A stretch of 15,516 nt of DNA from Actinomycetota bacterium (GTDB taxonomy: Bacteria > Actinomycetota > Acidimicrobiia > Acidimicrobiales > Ilumatobacteraceae), in assembly GCA_009927375.1 (NCBI GenBank), contig RFNE01000189.1, positions 1 through 15,516 on the forward strand, read 5' to 3'. The notes under the pieces are model-generated. The model did not search any database. It was not told the origin of the DNA and saw only the letters and a list, made by a program, of their open reading frames with translations. The position numbers and the translations under genes were made by a program. Shown one piece after another: positions 1-7,685 of this stretch. The first letter of the stretch is position 1. Each line of letters begins with the position of its first letter.

Positions 1-30
1 CCTCGTCACTCTACCGAACAAACACCTCGC

Positions 31-1190
31 TCATCGTGCGAGAGAGCGAACGACATCGAGCAGTCGCGTGACATCGTCGTGTGAGACGTAGCGCGTCACT
101 CCCGCGCGCACCACGCCGCCCGAATCGCTCAGTCCCATGTGTCTCACTGCTTCGACTGCGTAGGAGTGTCCTGACCACACGGCGATCTTGTTGCGTGCGA
201 GTTCTTCCGCGACTGCGTCCGGGTGGTGACCGCGAAGCGTGAATGCGACGGTCGGCACGCGGCCTTCCATCGACTGGCGACCCCACACCCGCACGCCGTC
301 GATTGACAGGAGTCCGTCGAGCAATGGTGCGAAGACGTCGTTCTCCGCGGCCATCACCTTGTGCATGTCCTCTTCGATGAGGAAGCGGGCGGCTGCTTCG
401 ACGGCAGCGATGCCCTCGAAGTTCGGTGTGCCGGTCTCGAACCGTCGCGGACCGACGTTTTCCGCTGGACGCACTTTTGCCACGGGGAGTGAATTGAGGA
501 GGTCTGGCTGGATGCACAGCACTCCGGAGTGTGGGCCATACCACTTATATGGGAGGTCGCGAGAACGTCGCAGCCGAGTGCGGCCACGTCGATTGGTCGG
601 TGCACCGCGAGATGCACCGCATCGACGAACACCCGAGCACCGACGGCATGAGCCGCGGTGATGATCGGTGCGAGATGTGGCGCCGTGCCGATGAGGTTGG
701 ATGCGCCCGTGATCGCCACCCACTTCGTGTTCGGCGTGATGAGTTCGATCACGCGAGCGGGATCGAGGATGCCGGTGTCGACGTCGAACGGTGCGAGTAC
801 GTGCTCGGCGCCAGAGGTCTCGCACGCAACTCTCCACGGCGACACATTGGCGTCGTGGTCGAGCATGGTGCCGACGACGCGGTCGTTCGGTGTGAGCGTG
901 CGGGCGACGGCGCGCGTGAAGGCGAACGTCATCGTCGTCATGTTCGCGCCGAGACAGATGCCGTTCGGATCTGCGTTGAGCAACTGACCGACGACGTCAC
1001 GGGTGCGACTGAGCAGCGCATCGCACTCTTGGGCTGCGGCGAAGGATCCTCCCGTGTTGGCGTTGTGGCCACTCGCGGCCCAGTCGCTCATCGCGCGAAT
1101 CGCGACGTCGACCATCTGGGTTCCGGCGGGGCCGTCGAATCGGGCCCAGCCGTTGGCGAGACCCGGGAAGCGGGAAGCGATCGAGGTCAC
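31..1190 (-). CDS. SufS-like class V aminotransferase (VC1184-type), one frameshift
   Basis: This is a PLP-dependent, fold-type I class V aminotransferase of the 'cysteine desulfurase-like' VC1184 type; the substrate is unknown. Family landmarks are FDGPAGTQ near the N terminus, NMTTMTFAF, LDHDANVSPW, ASNLIGT, FVDAVH (PLP-contacting Asp) and SPYKWYGPH, whose Lys (codon 546-544, about residue 216 after repair) should bind PLP. The reading frame breaks at the G run 551-553: restoring one G joins DVLATS to PYKWYGPH, giving about 386 residues, normal for the family. I chose the GTG at 1190, which begins VTSIASRFPG and lies 4 bases after the stop of the upstream small gene, so the two are probably cotranscribed. 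The C-terminal loop reads VWSGHSYAV and shows no obvious desulfurase Cys, so genuine cysteine desulfurase activity is doubtful. The family call is firm and the reaction is not. Confidence 0.85.
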
Positions 1191-1194
1191 GTGA

Positions 1195-1470
1195 TCAGGC
1201 AGAAGCGCGCTTGGCGGCGCGGGCGAGACGCTTGGCGGCACGGCCAATCGGCTCGAGGTGACGATGGTCGAGGTCGCCCTTTTCGATGCCGTTGGTGAAT
1301 CGCACGCGATAGCGCAACCAGTTGAAACCGTTGGCCAGGATGACCTTGCCTTCGGAGCCAACGGGGATCCCGTCGATCTCGGCGATCGTGCGCACCTTGT
1401 CCCCGGTCTTCAAGTTGATCTGCCCCTCGTGTGGAGTGGCAAGAGCGTGTGGTTTCCACGAGGCTGTCAC
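1195..1470 (-). CDS. small basic SH3-like protein, unknown function
   Basis: This 91-residue protein is one I do not recognise by name. Its core (about residues 20-75) alternates short strands and Gly turns: TGDKVRT, GIPVGSEGKVI, WLRYRVRFTNG, then DLDHRHLEPI. That resembles an SH3-like or KOW-type small beta barrel, by eye only. The C terminus is a basic Ala/Arg/Lys helix (AAKRLARAAKRA) that could touch nucleic acid or ribosomes. It is probably a real gene because its composition looks like a protein, it ends 4 bases before the aminotransferase GTG, and a TACCCT -10 sits 8 bases before the GTG start on this strand. There is no Shine-Dalgarno, which fits a leaderless message. A longer upstream extension in this frame runs into tig and looks like antisense noise. 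Function cannot be assigned from the sequence. Confidence 0.65.
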   Translation of the reverse strand: MTASWKPHALATPHEGQINLKTGDKVRTIAEIDGIPVGSEGKVILANGFNWLRYRVRFTNGIEKGDLDHRHLEPIGRAAKRLARAAKRASA

Positions 1471-1478
1471 GAAAGCCA

Positions 1479-1488
1479 AGGGTACACT
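1479..1488. promoter_or_regulatory. overlapping divergent -10 elements for tig and the small minus-strand gene
   Basis: The ten bases AGGGTACACT contain TACACT on the plus strand (1483-1488) and TACCCT on the minus strand (1484-1479), sharing the central TA. Both match the actinobacterial TANNNT -10. The plus element is followed 9 bases later by the tig GTG at 1498, the minus element 8 bases later by the small-gene GTG at 1470. Neither gene has a Shine-Dalgarno. Transcription from both would start at or very near the start codons. No convincing -35 is visible on either side. Confidence 0.55.
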
Positions 1489-1497
1489 TTTCGCCCT

Positions 1498-2832
1498 GTG
1501 AAGAGCACCATTGAGACCCTCGAAGGCAACAAGGTCAAGCTGACCATCGAAATCGACGAAGTCGAATTCGACCGCAACATTGACGACGCATTCCGCAAGA
1601 TCGCCAAGGAAATCCGCGTGCCGGGTTTCCGCCAAGGCAAGGCGCCGCGCAAGGTGCTCGAGGCCCAGATCGGTCGTGATGCTGCGCGTGGTCAGGCGAT
1701 TCAGGATGCCATTCCGGAATATCTCACGCTCGCAGTGCGCGAACACGACGTCGATCTGATCGCGACGCCTGCGATCGACATCACCAAGGGTGAGAAGGAA
1801 GGCGCTGTCGCCTTCGATGCGACGTGCGAGATTCGTCCGGAGATCACCGTTGCCGGTTATGACTCCCTGAAAGTCGAATTGCCGACGCTCGTCGTCGAGG
1901 AGAGCGAAGTCGACGAGGCACTCGAGACCGAGCGACGTCGTCATGGTTCGTTGCGCGACGTCGAGCGCGCGGTGCAAAAGGGTGACACCGTGTCGGTGGA
2001 CCTCGCTGGTACCCGCGACGGCAATCCAGTTCCTGGTCTCAACGTGACCGACTGGTCGTACGAAGTTGGCAAGGGATGGGTGTCGCCGAAGTTCGACGAC
2101 CAACTCATCGGTGCGACGATCGGTGCGACGATCGAGTTTTCCGACGCACCGAATGGAACCGAAGACGTCTCCGACTTCGTCGTCACGGTGAAGAAGGTCC
2201 AAGAGATGGTGCTCGAGGATCTCACCGACGAGTGGGTGAAGTCGACGACGGGTGAGTACGACACGGTGGACGCATGGCGCGCTTCATTGCGTGAGCGCAT
2301 CGAGACGATGAAGCTCGGCCAGAGTCGCTCGGTGTTCGTCGAGCGCACGACGAGCGCGCTTGCGGAACTCGTCACGATCGATGCGCCGGATGCGATGGTG
2401 CAAAGCGACCTGCAGGGTCGGGTGCGCGCGACGATGGAGCAGTTCCAAGCACAGGGAATCTCCTTCGATCAGTGGTTGTCAGTGACCGGTCAGTCGGCCG
2501 AGGCATTTGTTGAGATGATGCGTGGGGAATCCACGAAGGCAGTCAAGGTCGACCTTGCGCTGCGCGCGGTGGCCACCGCACGCAACATCGTCGTCGAGGA
2601 CGCCGACATCGACAAGGAGATCGATCGCATCGCGATGCAGGTCAATCGAAAGGCTGCCGAAGTGCGCAAGGCGTACGAGAAGCAGGACATGATGGTCGAC
2701 CTGGTGGCCCAGATTCGCAAGTCGAAGGCCGTCGACTGGCTCCTTCGCAATTCCACCCTCGTCGATGAGAAGGGGAACGCAATCGCTGCGGACACCTTGT
2801 TTGGCGAGAGTGACGCTGATTCCGCCCAATAG
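1498..2832 (+). CDS. tig: trigger factor, ribosome-associated chaperone and prolyl isomerase
   Basis: Trigger factor binds the ribosome at the exit tunnel and shields nascent chains in the cytoplasm. At 444 residues it is close to the usual family length. The N-terminal ribosome-binding domain carries the signature GFRQGKAP at residues 43-50. An FKBP-like peptidyl-prolyl isomerase domain follows at about 150-245 (GDTVSVDLAGTRDG through DFVVTVKKV). The rest is the helical C-terminal chaperone domain, ending in an acidic tail. GTG at 1498 is chosen because VKSTIETLEG is where family homology begins and the TACACT -10 lies just upstream; the open frame to its left has no homology. It is divergent from the small SH3-like gene and heads the tig-clpP-clpX order. 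The frame is intact. Confidence 0.96.
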   Translation: MKSTIETLEGNKVKLTIEIDEVEFDRNIDDAFRKIAKEIRVPGFRQGKAPRKVLEAQIGRDAARGQAIQDAIPEYLTLAVREHDVDLIATPAIDITKGEKEGAVAFDATCEIRPEITVAGYDSLKVELPTLVVEESEVDEALETERRRHGSLRDVERAVQKGDTVSVDLAGTRDGNPVPGLNVTDWSYEVGKGWVSPKFDDQLIGATIGATIEFSDAPNGTEDVSDFVVTVKKVQEMVLEDLTDEWVKSTTGEYDTVDAWRASLRERIETMKLGQSRSVFVERTTSALAELVTIDAPDAMVQSDLQGRVRATMEQFQAQGISFDQWLSVTGQSAEAFVEMMRGESTKAVKVDLALRAVATARNIVVEDADIDKEIDRIAMQVNRKAAEVRKAYEKQDMMVDLVAQIRKSKAVDWLLRNSTLVDEKGNAIAADTLFGESDADSAQ

Positions 2833-2839
2833 CGCACAC

Positions 2840-2878
2840 CCCCAACTACTATTTGGGGCTGACGGCAACCCCGAGGAG
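2840..2878 (+). promoter_or_regulatory. clpP promoter -10 inside an inverted repeat, plus Shine-Dalgarno
   Basis: Between the tig stop (2830-2832) and clpP lies an inverted repeat, CCCCAA at 2840-2845 and TTGGGG at 2853-2858. Its 7-base centre overlaps a good -10 hexamer, TACTAT at 2847-2852. A purine-rich Shine-Dalgarno GAGGAG at 2873-2878 precedes the clpP ATG by 8 bases. The leader would be about 28 bases. The repeat could be an operator or a weak tig terminator hairpin; it lacks a T tract. No match to the ClgR operator pattern was recognised by eye. Confidence 0.5.
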
Positions 2879-2886
2879 ATGGCGCC

Positions 2887-3525
2887 ATGCAGGATCGCAA
2901 CGTGATGCGGAACTACTACGTTCCGAACGTCACCGAACAGACCAGTAGGGGCGAGCGCGTCTATGACCTGTACAGCCGCCTGCTCAAGGAAAACATCATC
3001 TTCCTTGGCACCCCGATCGACGACACCATCGCCAACCTGATCTGCGCTCAGCTCATCCACCTGGAGAGTGAGAACCCGGACAAGGACATCAACATCTACA
3101 TCAACAGCCCTGGCGGCGACATCACCGCGCTGTTTGCGATCTACGACACGATGCAGTTCATCAAGAACGACATCGCCACGATCTGTCTCGGCCAGGCCGC
3201 CTCTGCTGCCGCCGTGCTGCTCGCCGCTGGCACCAAGGGCAAGCGCCTCGCGCTCCCGCACTCGCGCGTCTTGCTGCACCAGCCGTATGGTCAGGTCGGC
3301 TATGCACAGGTGACCGACCTCGAGATCGCTGCGCGAGAGATCTTGCGCATGCGCGAGTTGCTCGAACAGATCCTCGCTCGTCACACCGGTCAGCCGATCG
3401 AGCGCATCCATGCCGACACCGACCGCGACTTCGTGATGGAAGCAGATGCCGCGCTCGCGTACGGCGTGATCGATGAGATCATCACCGAACGAAGCCTCGC
3501 CGATCGATCCGGGCCGATTCGCTGA
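2887..3525 (+). CDS. clpP: ATP-dependent Clp protease proteolytic subunit
   Basis: This is the 212-residue serine peptidase that forms the tetradecameric barrel fed by ClpX or ClpC. The catalytic triad is readable: Ser106 in GQAAS, His131 in LLHQP and Asp181 at the end of DTDRD. The substrate-binding strand has INSPGG. It starts at ATG 2887 with GAGGAG upstream. clpX follows after 14 bases, so the protease and its unfoldase are almost certainly cotranscribed. Many Actinobacteria carry a clpP1-clpP2 tandem whose products form a mixed barrel. Only one copy sits here, so a partner, if any, must be elsewhere. The frame is intact. Confidence 0.97.
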   Translation: MQDRNVMRNYYVPNVTEQTSRGERVYDLYSRLLKENIIFLGTPIDDTIANLICAQLIHLESENPDKDINIYINSPGGDITALFAIYDTMQFIKNDIATICLGQAASAAAVLLAAGTKGKRLALPHSRVLLHQPYGQVGYAQVTDLEIAAREILRMRELLEQILARHTGQPIERIHADTDRDFVMEADAALAYGVIDEIITERSLADRSGPIR

Positions 3526-3539
3526 GGAACAACTGACCC

Positions 3540-4816
3540 ATGGCAAAGTTTGGTGACACCGCCGAATTGGTGAAGTGTTCGTTCTGCGGCAAGTCGCAGA
3601 AGCAAGTCAAGAAGCTGATCGCAGGTCCGAGCGTCTACATCTGCGACGAGTGCATCGACCTGTGCAACGAGATCATCGACGAGGAGTTCGTCAAGAACGT
3701 CGACTCCGGTGTCGCTGAGCTACCGATCCCGCGCGACATCCGCACCTTCCTCGACGAGTACGTCGTCGGCCAGGATCAGGCGAAGAAGGTTCTTGCGGTC
3801 GCGGTGTTCAACCACTATCGCCGCATCAAACACAAGGCCTCCGGCGCGCAGCGTCGCGACGAGGTCGAGCTGCAGAAGAGCAACATCCTGCTTCTCGGGC
3901 CGACCGGTTGCGGCAAGACCCACATGGCCCAGACCCTTGCACGCATGCTGAATGTGCCGTTCGCGATTGCCGACGCGACCGCACTCACCGAAGCTGGCTA
4001 TGTCGGCGAGGACGTCGAGAACATCTTGCTCAAGTTGTTGCAGGCCGCCGACTTCGACGTGAAGCGCGCCGAGACCGGAATCATCTACATCGACGAAATC
4101 GACAAGGTGGCACGCAAGAGCGAGAACCCCTCGATCACTCGTGATGTCTCGGGCGAAGGCGTGCAGCAGGCACTGCTCAAGATCCTCGAAGGAACGGTGG
4201 CCTCGGTGCCGCCGCAGGGTGGGCGCAAACACCCGCACCAGGAGTTCATCCAGATCGACACCACCAACGTGTTGTTCATCGTCGGTGGGGCGTTCGCCGG
4301 TCTCGACCAGATCATCGAGTCACGAATCGGCCACAAGGGCGTCGGTTTTCACGCCACGGTTCGTTCGAAGGCGGAAAAGGATCCGGGCGAACTGTTCGCC
4401 CAGGTGCTGCCCGAAGACCTCATGAAGTTCGGCATGATCCCCGAATTCATCGGTCGTCTGCCGATGATCGGCGCGGTGCACGCACTCGACCAACAGGCGC
4501 TCATTCAGATCCTCACTGAACCGAAGAACGCCTCGTCAAGCAGTATCAGAAGTTCTTCGAGTTCGAAGACATCGAACTCGAGATCACCCCAGCCGGACTC
4601 GTCGCGATCGCCGATCAGGCCCTCGCTCGTGGAACCGGTGCTCGCGGATTGCGCGCGATCCTCGAAGAGGTGTTGCTCAACACGATGTACGACCTGCCGG
4701 GTCGCACCGACATCGCTCGCGTCATCGTCGATGCCGACGCGGTGACGGAAAAGACGATGCCGACGTTGATTCCACGCAGTGCCAAGGTTGCCCGCCAGCG
4801 TCGCGCGGCATCCTGA
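3540..4816 (+). CDS. clpX: ClpX AAA+ unfoldase, one frameshift
   Basis: ClpX recognises, unfolds and threads substrates into ClpP. The N-terminal zinc finger has Cys13/Cys16 and Cys35/Cys38. The AAA+ domain shows Walker A GPTGCGKT (120-127), the pore loop GYVG (153-156), Walker B IIYIDEID with Asp185-Glu186, and the ClpX block SITRDVSGEGVQQ. The ClpP-docking loop reads VGF instead of the usual IGF. The frame is lost at CC 4531-4532, after ILTEPKNA. Adding one C restores LVKQYQKFFEF and sensor-2 GARGLRAILEEVLLNTMYDLP through to the TGA at 4814-4816, about 425 residues, the normal length. The break is most likely a sequence error, since a truncated ClpX would lack sensor 2. A GAGGA at 3524-3528, overlapping the clpP stop, is the likely ribosome site. 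Confidence 0.95.
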
Positions 4817-4820
4817 TCCA

Positions 4821-4826
4821 TAACCT
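4821..4826 (+). promoter_or_regulatory. folC -10 element, leaderless
   Basis: TAACCT lies in the 17-base gap after clpX and ends 7 bases before the folC ATG. There is no Shine-Dalgarno in the gap, so initiation at or near the A of the ATG would give a leaderless mRNA. No clear -35 is seen. Confidence 0.45.
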
Positions 4827-4833
4827 CTAGGCC

Positions 4834-6126
4834 ATGCGGTTCGACGAAGCACTCGTCTATCTCGACGAACACGCGAGTTACGAAAAGACTGGTCGAGTAG
4901 AGGAGCCGTCCCTCAACAACATCACGAGGTTGATGGACGTGATGGGTGACCCGCAGCTCAGCTATCCGGTCATCCATGTGACGGGTACGAACGGCAAGGG
5001 CTCGACGACCCAGATCATCACGAAGTTGCTGATGGCCCACGGTTTGCAGGTCGGCACCTACACGAGTCCACATCTCGAGCATCTCACCGAGCGGATCTCG
5101 CGCAACGGCGTGCCGATTCCTGAAGAGGACTTCGCCGCTTGTGTCGCGGCAGTCGCAGACGTGGAGGTGATCTCTGGTGTGCGTCCGACGTATTTCGAGA
5201 TCATGACTGCGAGTGCGTTTCGATACTTCGCCGATGAAGCCGTCGACGTGGCGGTGATCGAGGTCGGCATGCTCGGCCGCTGGGACGCGACCAACGTGGT
5301 GCAGTCGCAAGTTGCGGTGATCACCAACATCGACCTCGACCACACGGAATTTGCCGGTCCGACGCTCGCCGACATCGCCCGTGAAAAAGTTGGCATCTCC
5401 AAACCGTCGAGCACGCTCGTCGTTGGTGACGTGAACGACGACTTGAATTCGATCTGGGCCGGTGCGCCATCGCGTGGCCTCGTGAGGCGAATCGAACATT
5501 TCGAGTGCATCGGCAATGAACTCGCGGTTGGTGGACGACTCCTAGATGTGTCGACGCCGCGTGGCGTGTACCGCGACGTGATGGTTCCGCTGCACGGTCG
5601 CCATCAGGGGGACAACGCTTCGATCGCCATCGTCGCCGTCGAGGAATTCTTCGACGCTCCGATCGATGAAGACGTCTTGCGTGAAGGAATGGCATCCGTC
5701 GAGATGCCAGGACGATTCGAAGTTCTCGGGCATCATCCGCTCGTGATCATCGACGGTGCGCACAATCCCGCCGGTGCCGATGTGTGCTCTGCGGTCTTCT
5801 TCGACGACTTCAGTCCTGTAGGTCGCCGCATTCTCGTCGTCGGCACGCTGAAGGGGAGAGATCCCGAACTCACCCTTGGTGCGCTTCGCGTGGACGACTT
5901 CGATGTCGTCATCACCTGCACGGCGCCTTCGCCACGAGGTCTCGAGTCTGCAATCCTCGCCGCCACCGCACGGTCGATGGGCTGCGACGAGGTGCTCGAA
6001 TGCACAAGCGTCGAAGACGCCTGTGCAAAGGCGTTGTCGATCGCAAACGAGGACGATGCGGTTCTGGTGGCGGGCTCTTTGTACGTGGTGGGTAGTGCTC
6101 GGACGACCTTGCGCCGTAGCCTGTAG
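4834..6126 (+). CDS. folC: folylpolyglutamate synthase / dihydrofolate synthase
   Basis: FolC belongs to the Mur-ligase family: it uses ATP to join glutamate to dihydropteroate and then to reduced folates, so folates are retained in the cell. The 430-residue length is typical. The ATP loop TGTNGKGST is at 50-58, SPHLEHLTERIS at 78-89, and NIDLDH at 165-170. AREKVGISKP carries the Lys (185) that is carbamylated in the family, and HGRHQGDNA (254-262) and DGAHNPAG (307-314) mark the domain junction and C-terminal domain. The segment EVGMLGRWDATN replaces the commoner EVGLGGRLDATN. In many Actinobacteria valS precedes folC; here clpX does. The last codons contain a candidate ndk promoter. The frame is intact. 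Confidence 0.95.
   Translation: MRFDEALVYLDEHASYEKTGRVEEPSLNNITRLMDVMGDPQLSYPVIHVTGTNGKGSTTQIITKLLMAHGLQVGTYTSPHLEHLTERISRNGVPIPEEDFAACVAAVADVEVISGVRPTYFEIMTASAFRYFADEAVDVAVIEVGMLGRWDATNVVQSQVAVITNIDLDHTEFAGPTLADIAREKVGISKPSSTLVVGDVNDDLNSIWAGAPSRGLVRRIEHFECIGNELAVGGRLLDVSTPRGVYRDVMVPLHGRHQGDNASIAIVAVEEFFDAPIDEDVLREGMASVEMPGRFEVLGHHPLVIIDGAHNPAGADVCSAVFFDDFSPVGRRILVVGTLKGRDPELTLGALRVDDFDVVITCTAPSPRGLESAILAATARSMGCDEVLECTSVEDACAKALSIANEDDAVLVAGSLYVVGSARTTLRRSL
6117..6122 (+). promoter_or_regulatory. ndk -10 element within the end of folC
   Basis: TAGCCT lies in the last codons of folC (stop 6124-6126), and 7 bases separate it from the ndk GTG at 6130, the same spacing as the folC element. No Shine-Dalgarno precedes the GTG. 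This suggests an internal, leaderless ndk transcript in addition to any read-through from folC. Confidence 0.45.
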
Positions 6127-6129
6127 CGC

Positions 6130-6540
6130 GTGAGCAACAGAACCCTCGTCCTCCTCAAGCCAGATGCAGTCGAGCGCCAGTTGGTTGGTGCGATCCTGTC
6201 CCGATTCGAACAGAAGGGTCTTCGACTCGTCGCGATGGAGTTGCGCAAGCTCGATGCCGCGACGCTCGAGCGCCACTACGAAGAGCACAAGGGCAAGGGC
6301 TTCTACGCCGAACTCGTCGCCTTCATGTCGCGCAGTCCGGTGGTTGCACTCGTCGTCGAAGGTCCGGAGGATACGTGGGAGATCGTGCGCGGCATGATGG
6401 GCACCACCAATCCGCGTTCGGCGGCACCCGGCACGATTCGTGGCGACTACGGCACGATCTTCACCGAGAACCTCGTGCATGGTTCCGACTCTGCGGCATC
6501 TGCTGCGCGTGAGATCGGCATTTTCTTTCCCAATCTGTAG
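6130..6540 (+). CDS. ndk: nucleoside diphosphate kinase
   Basis: Ndk transfers the gamma phosphate of ATP to NDPs through a phosphohistidine, balancing the nucleotide pools. The 136-residue length is standard. It opens TLVLLKPDAV with the ATP-contacting Lys10, has GTTNPRSAAPGTIRGDYG (91-108) lining the nucleotide site, and the catalytic His117 in NLVHGSDS. GTG 6130 is used because it is where family homology begins and it falls directly behind a TAGCCT -10. It is 3 bases from folC. A hairpin follows 3 bases after the stop. The frame is intact. Confidence 0.97.
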   Translation: MSNRTLVLLKPDAVERQLVGAILSRFEQKGLRLVAMELRKLDAATLERHYEEHKGKGFYAELVAFMSRSPVVALVVEGPEDTWEIVRGMMGTTNPRSAAPGTIRGDYGTIFTENLVHGSDSAASAAREIGIFFPNL

Positions 6541-6543
6541 GAA

Positions 6544-6562
6544 GTGAGCGTCGCTCGCTCAC
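6544..6562 (+). terminator. stem-loop after ndk
   Basis: GTGAGCG (6544-6550) pairs perfectly with CGCTCAC (6556-6562) around a 5-base loop, starting 3 bases after the ndk stop. It has no T tract, as is common for GC-rich actinobacterial terminators. It separates ndk from the mreB promoter. Confidence 0.5.
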
Positions 6563-6575
6563 AGGTGACGCTGGG

Positions 6576-6624
6576 TAGGATTTAGGCATTCATCGCCCGT
6601 CCCGGGTGCCGTTGCACTGAGGAG
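6576..6624 (+). promoter_or_regulatory. mreB promoter -10 and Shine-Dalgarno
   Basis: A GGG-preceded TAGGAT hexamer at 6576-6581 matches TANNNT. A leader of about 45 bases follows, with a Shine-Dalgarno GAGGAG at 6619-6624, 10 bases before the mreB ATG at 6635. This is the only clear promoter for the mreB-mreC-mreD-mrdA-rodA run, whose genes are close or overlapping. Confidence 0.5.
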
Positions 6625-6634
6625 CTCGACAGAT

Positions 6635-7668
6635 ATGCCAGGTGGGAGTGCGTTATCGCTCGGTCGTGACATCGCGATCGACCTCGGCACTGCCAACACC
6701 CTCGTCTACGTGAAGGGGGAGGGCATCGTGCTCAACGAGCCCTCGATGGCGGCCGTGGACAATCGCACCGGCCAGCTCGTCGCCGTCGGCGCCGAGGCCA
6801 AGCGGATGTGGGGTCGGCACCCCAGAACATTCGTCTCGTGCGGCCGATGAAGGACGGTGTCATCGCCGACTTCGACGTCTGTGAGCAGATGCTGCGATTC
6901 TTCATCCAACGCGTCACACGAGCCGCTGGAGCAAGCCACGCATGATCGTGTGTGTGCCATCCGAGGTGACGGGGGTCGAGCGCGTGCGGTGCAGGACGCG
7001 GCCGAGTTCGCCGGTGCTCGTCGACCGGTGTACATCATCGAAGAGCCCATGGCCGCTGCGATCGGCGCGGGGCTTCCAGTGCATCTCCCGAGCGCGAACC
7101 TGATCGTGGACATCGGTGGCGGAACGACTGAAGTTGCCGTCATCTCGATGGGTGGCATCGTCACGGCCCATTCCGCCCGAGTCGCTGGTGATGACTTGAA
7201 CGAGGCGATCGTGGAGATGTTCCACAAGGAGTTCGCACTCGACATCGGCGAGAACACCGCCGAGTCGGTGAAAGATCCAGATCGGCTCCGCATGGCCGCT
7301 CGCCGAGGAATTGTCGGCAGACGTCGGCGGTCGCGATGCTGCCAGCGGACTCCCGCGCACCGCAGCTCGTCACGAGCGAAGAAGTGCGCGAGGCACTCGA
7401 CGGTCCCGTGACGATGATCGTGGATGCGATCAAGACGACGCTCGAGCGCACGCCACCCGAACTCGCCGCCGACATCATCGGTCACGGTCTGGTTCTGTCG
7501 GGCGGCGGAGCCCTTCTCACCGGACTCGCGGAACGCGTCACCAATGAGACGGGAATTCACGCGTATCTCGCGCCTGAGCCTCTCGAGTCGGTCGTGCTCG
7601 GCTGTGGACTCACTCTCGACAACATCGATGCAATGAAGGGTCTGACGGCTCAGACCTCCTTCGAGTAG
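6635..7668 (+). CDS. mreB: MreB rod-shape actin homologue, frame broken about five times
   Basis: MreB is the bacterial actin that orients the elongation machinery beneath the membrane. Family blocks appear in order across several frames: DIAIDLGTANTLVYV, VRPMKDGVIADFDV, RWSKPRMIVCVPSEVTGVE, RRPVYIIEEPMAAAIGAGLPV, DIGGGTTEVAVIS, GSAWPLAEEL, TSEEVREAL and LSGGGALLTGL. Joining them needs one base added near 6826-6827, 6915 and 6983, and one removed at the AAA near 7270-7274 and at about 7356-7361. The repaired protein is about 344 residues, the normal length. At 6809-6831 the reading WGRHPRN against the family LGRTPEN hints at one more compensated pair of indels. Between breaks the protein is well conserved, so I think the gene is intact in the organism and this stretch is poorly sequenced. 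Real decay is possible but less likely beside complete mreC, mreD and rodA. Confidence 0.9.
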
Positions 7669-7685
7669 GACGCGAAGATCACACT

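Noticed and set aside
2107..2130. Perfect 12-base tandem repeat in tig coding IGAT twice
   Set aside because: The trigger factor family has the same length here (two Gly-turn units), so this is chance codon identity, not a duplication.
2479..3546. Long minus-strand open frame opposite tig and clpP
   Set aside because: It has Val/Asp-rich antisense composition, no family motif, and fully overlaps well-supported genes.
6857..7411. Separate MreB-like gene starting at 6857
   Set aside because: It begins in a wrong-frame stretch and only becomes MreB-like after the 6983 break; it is a fragment of the single mreB.
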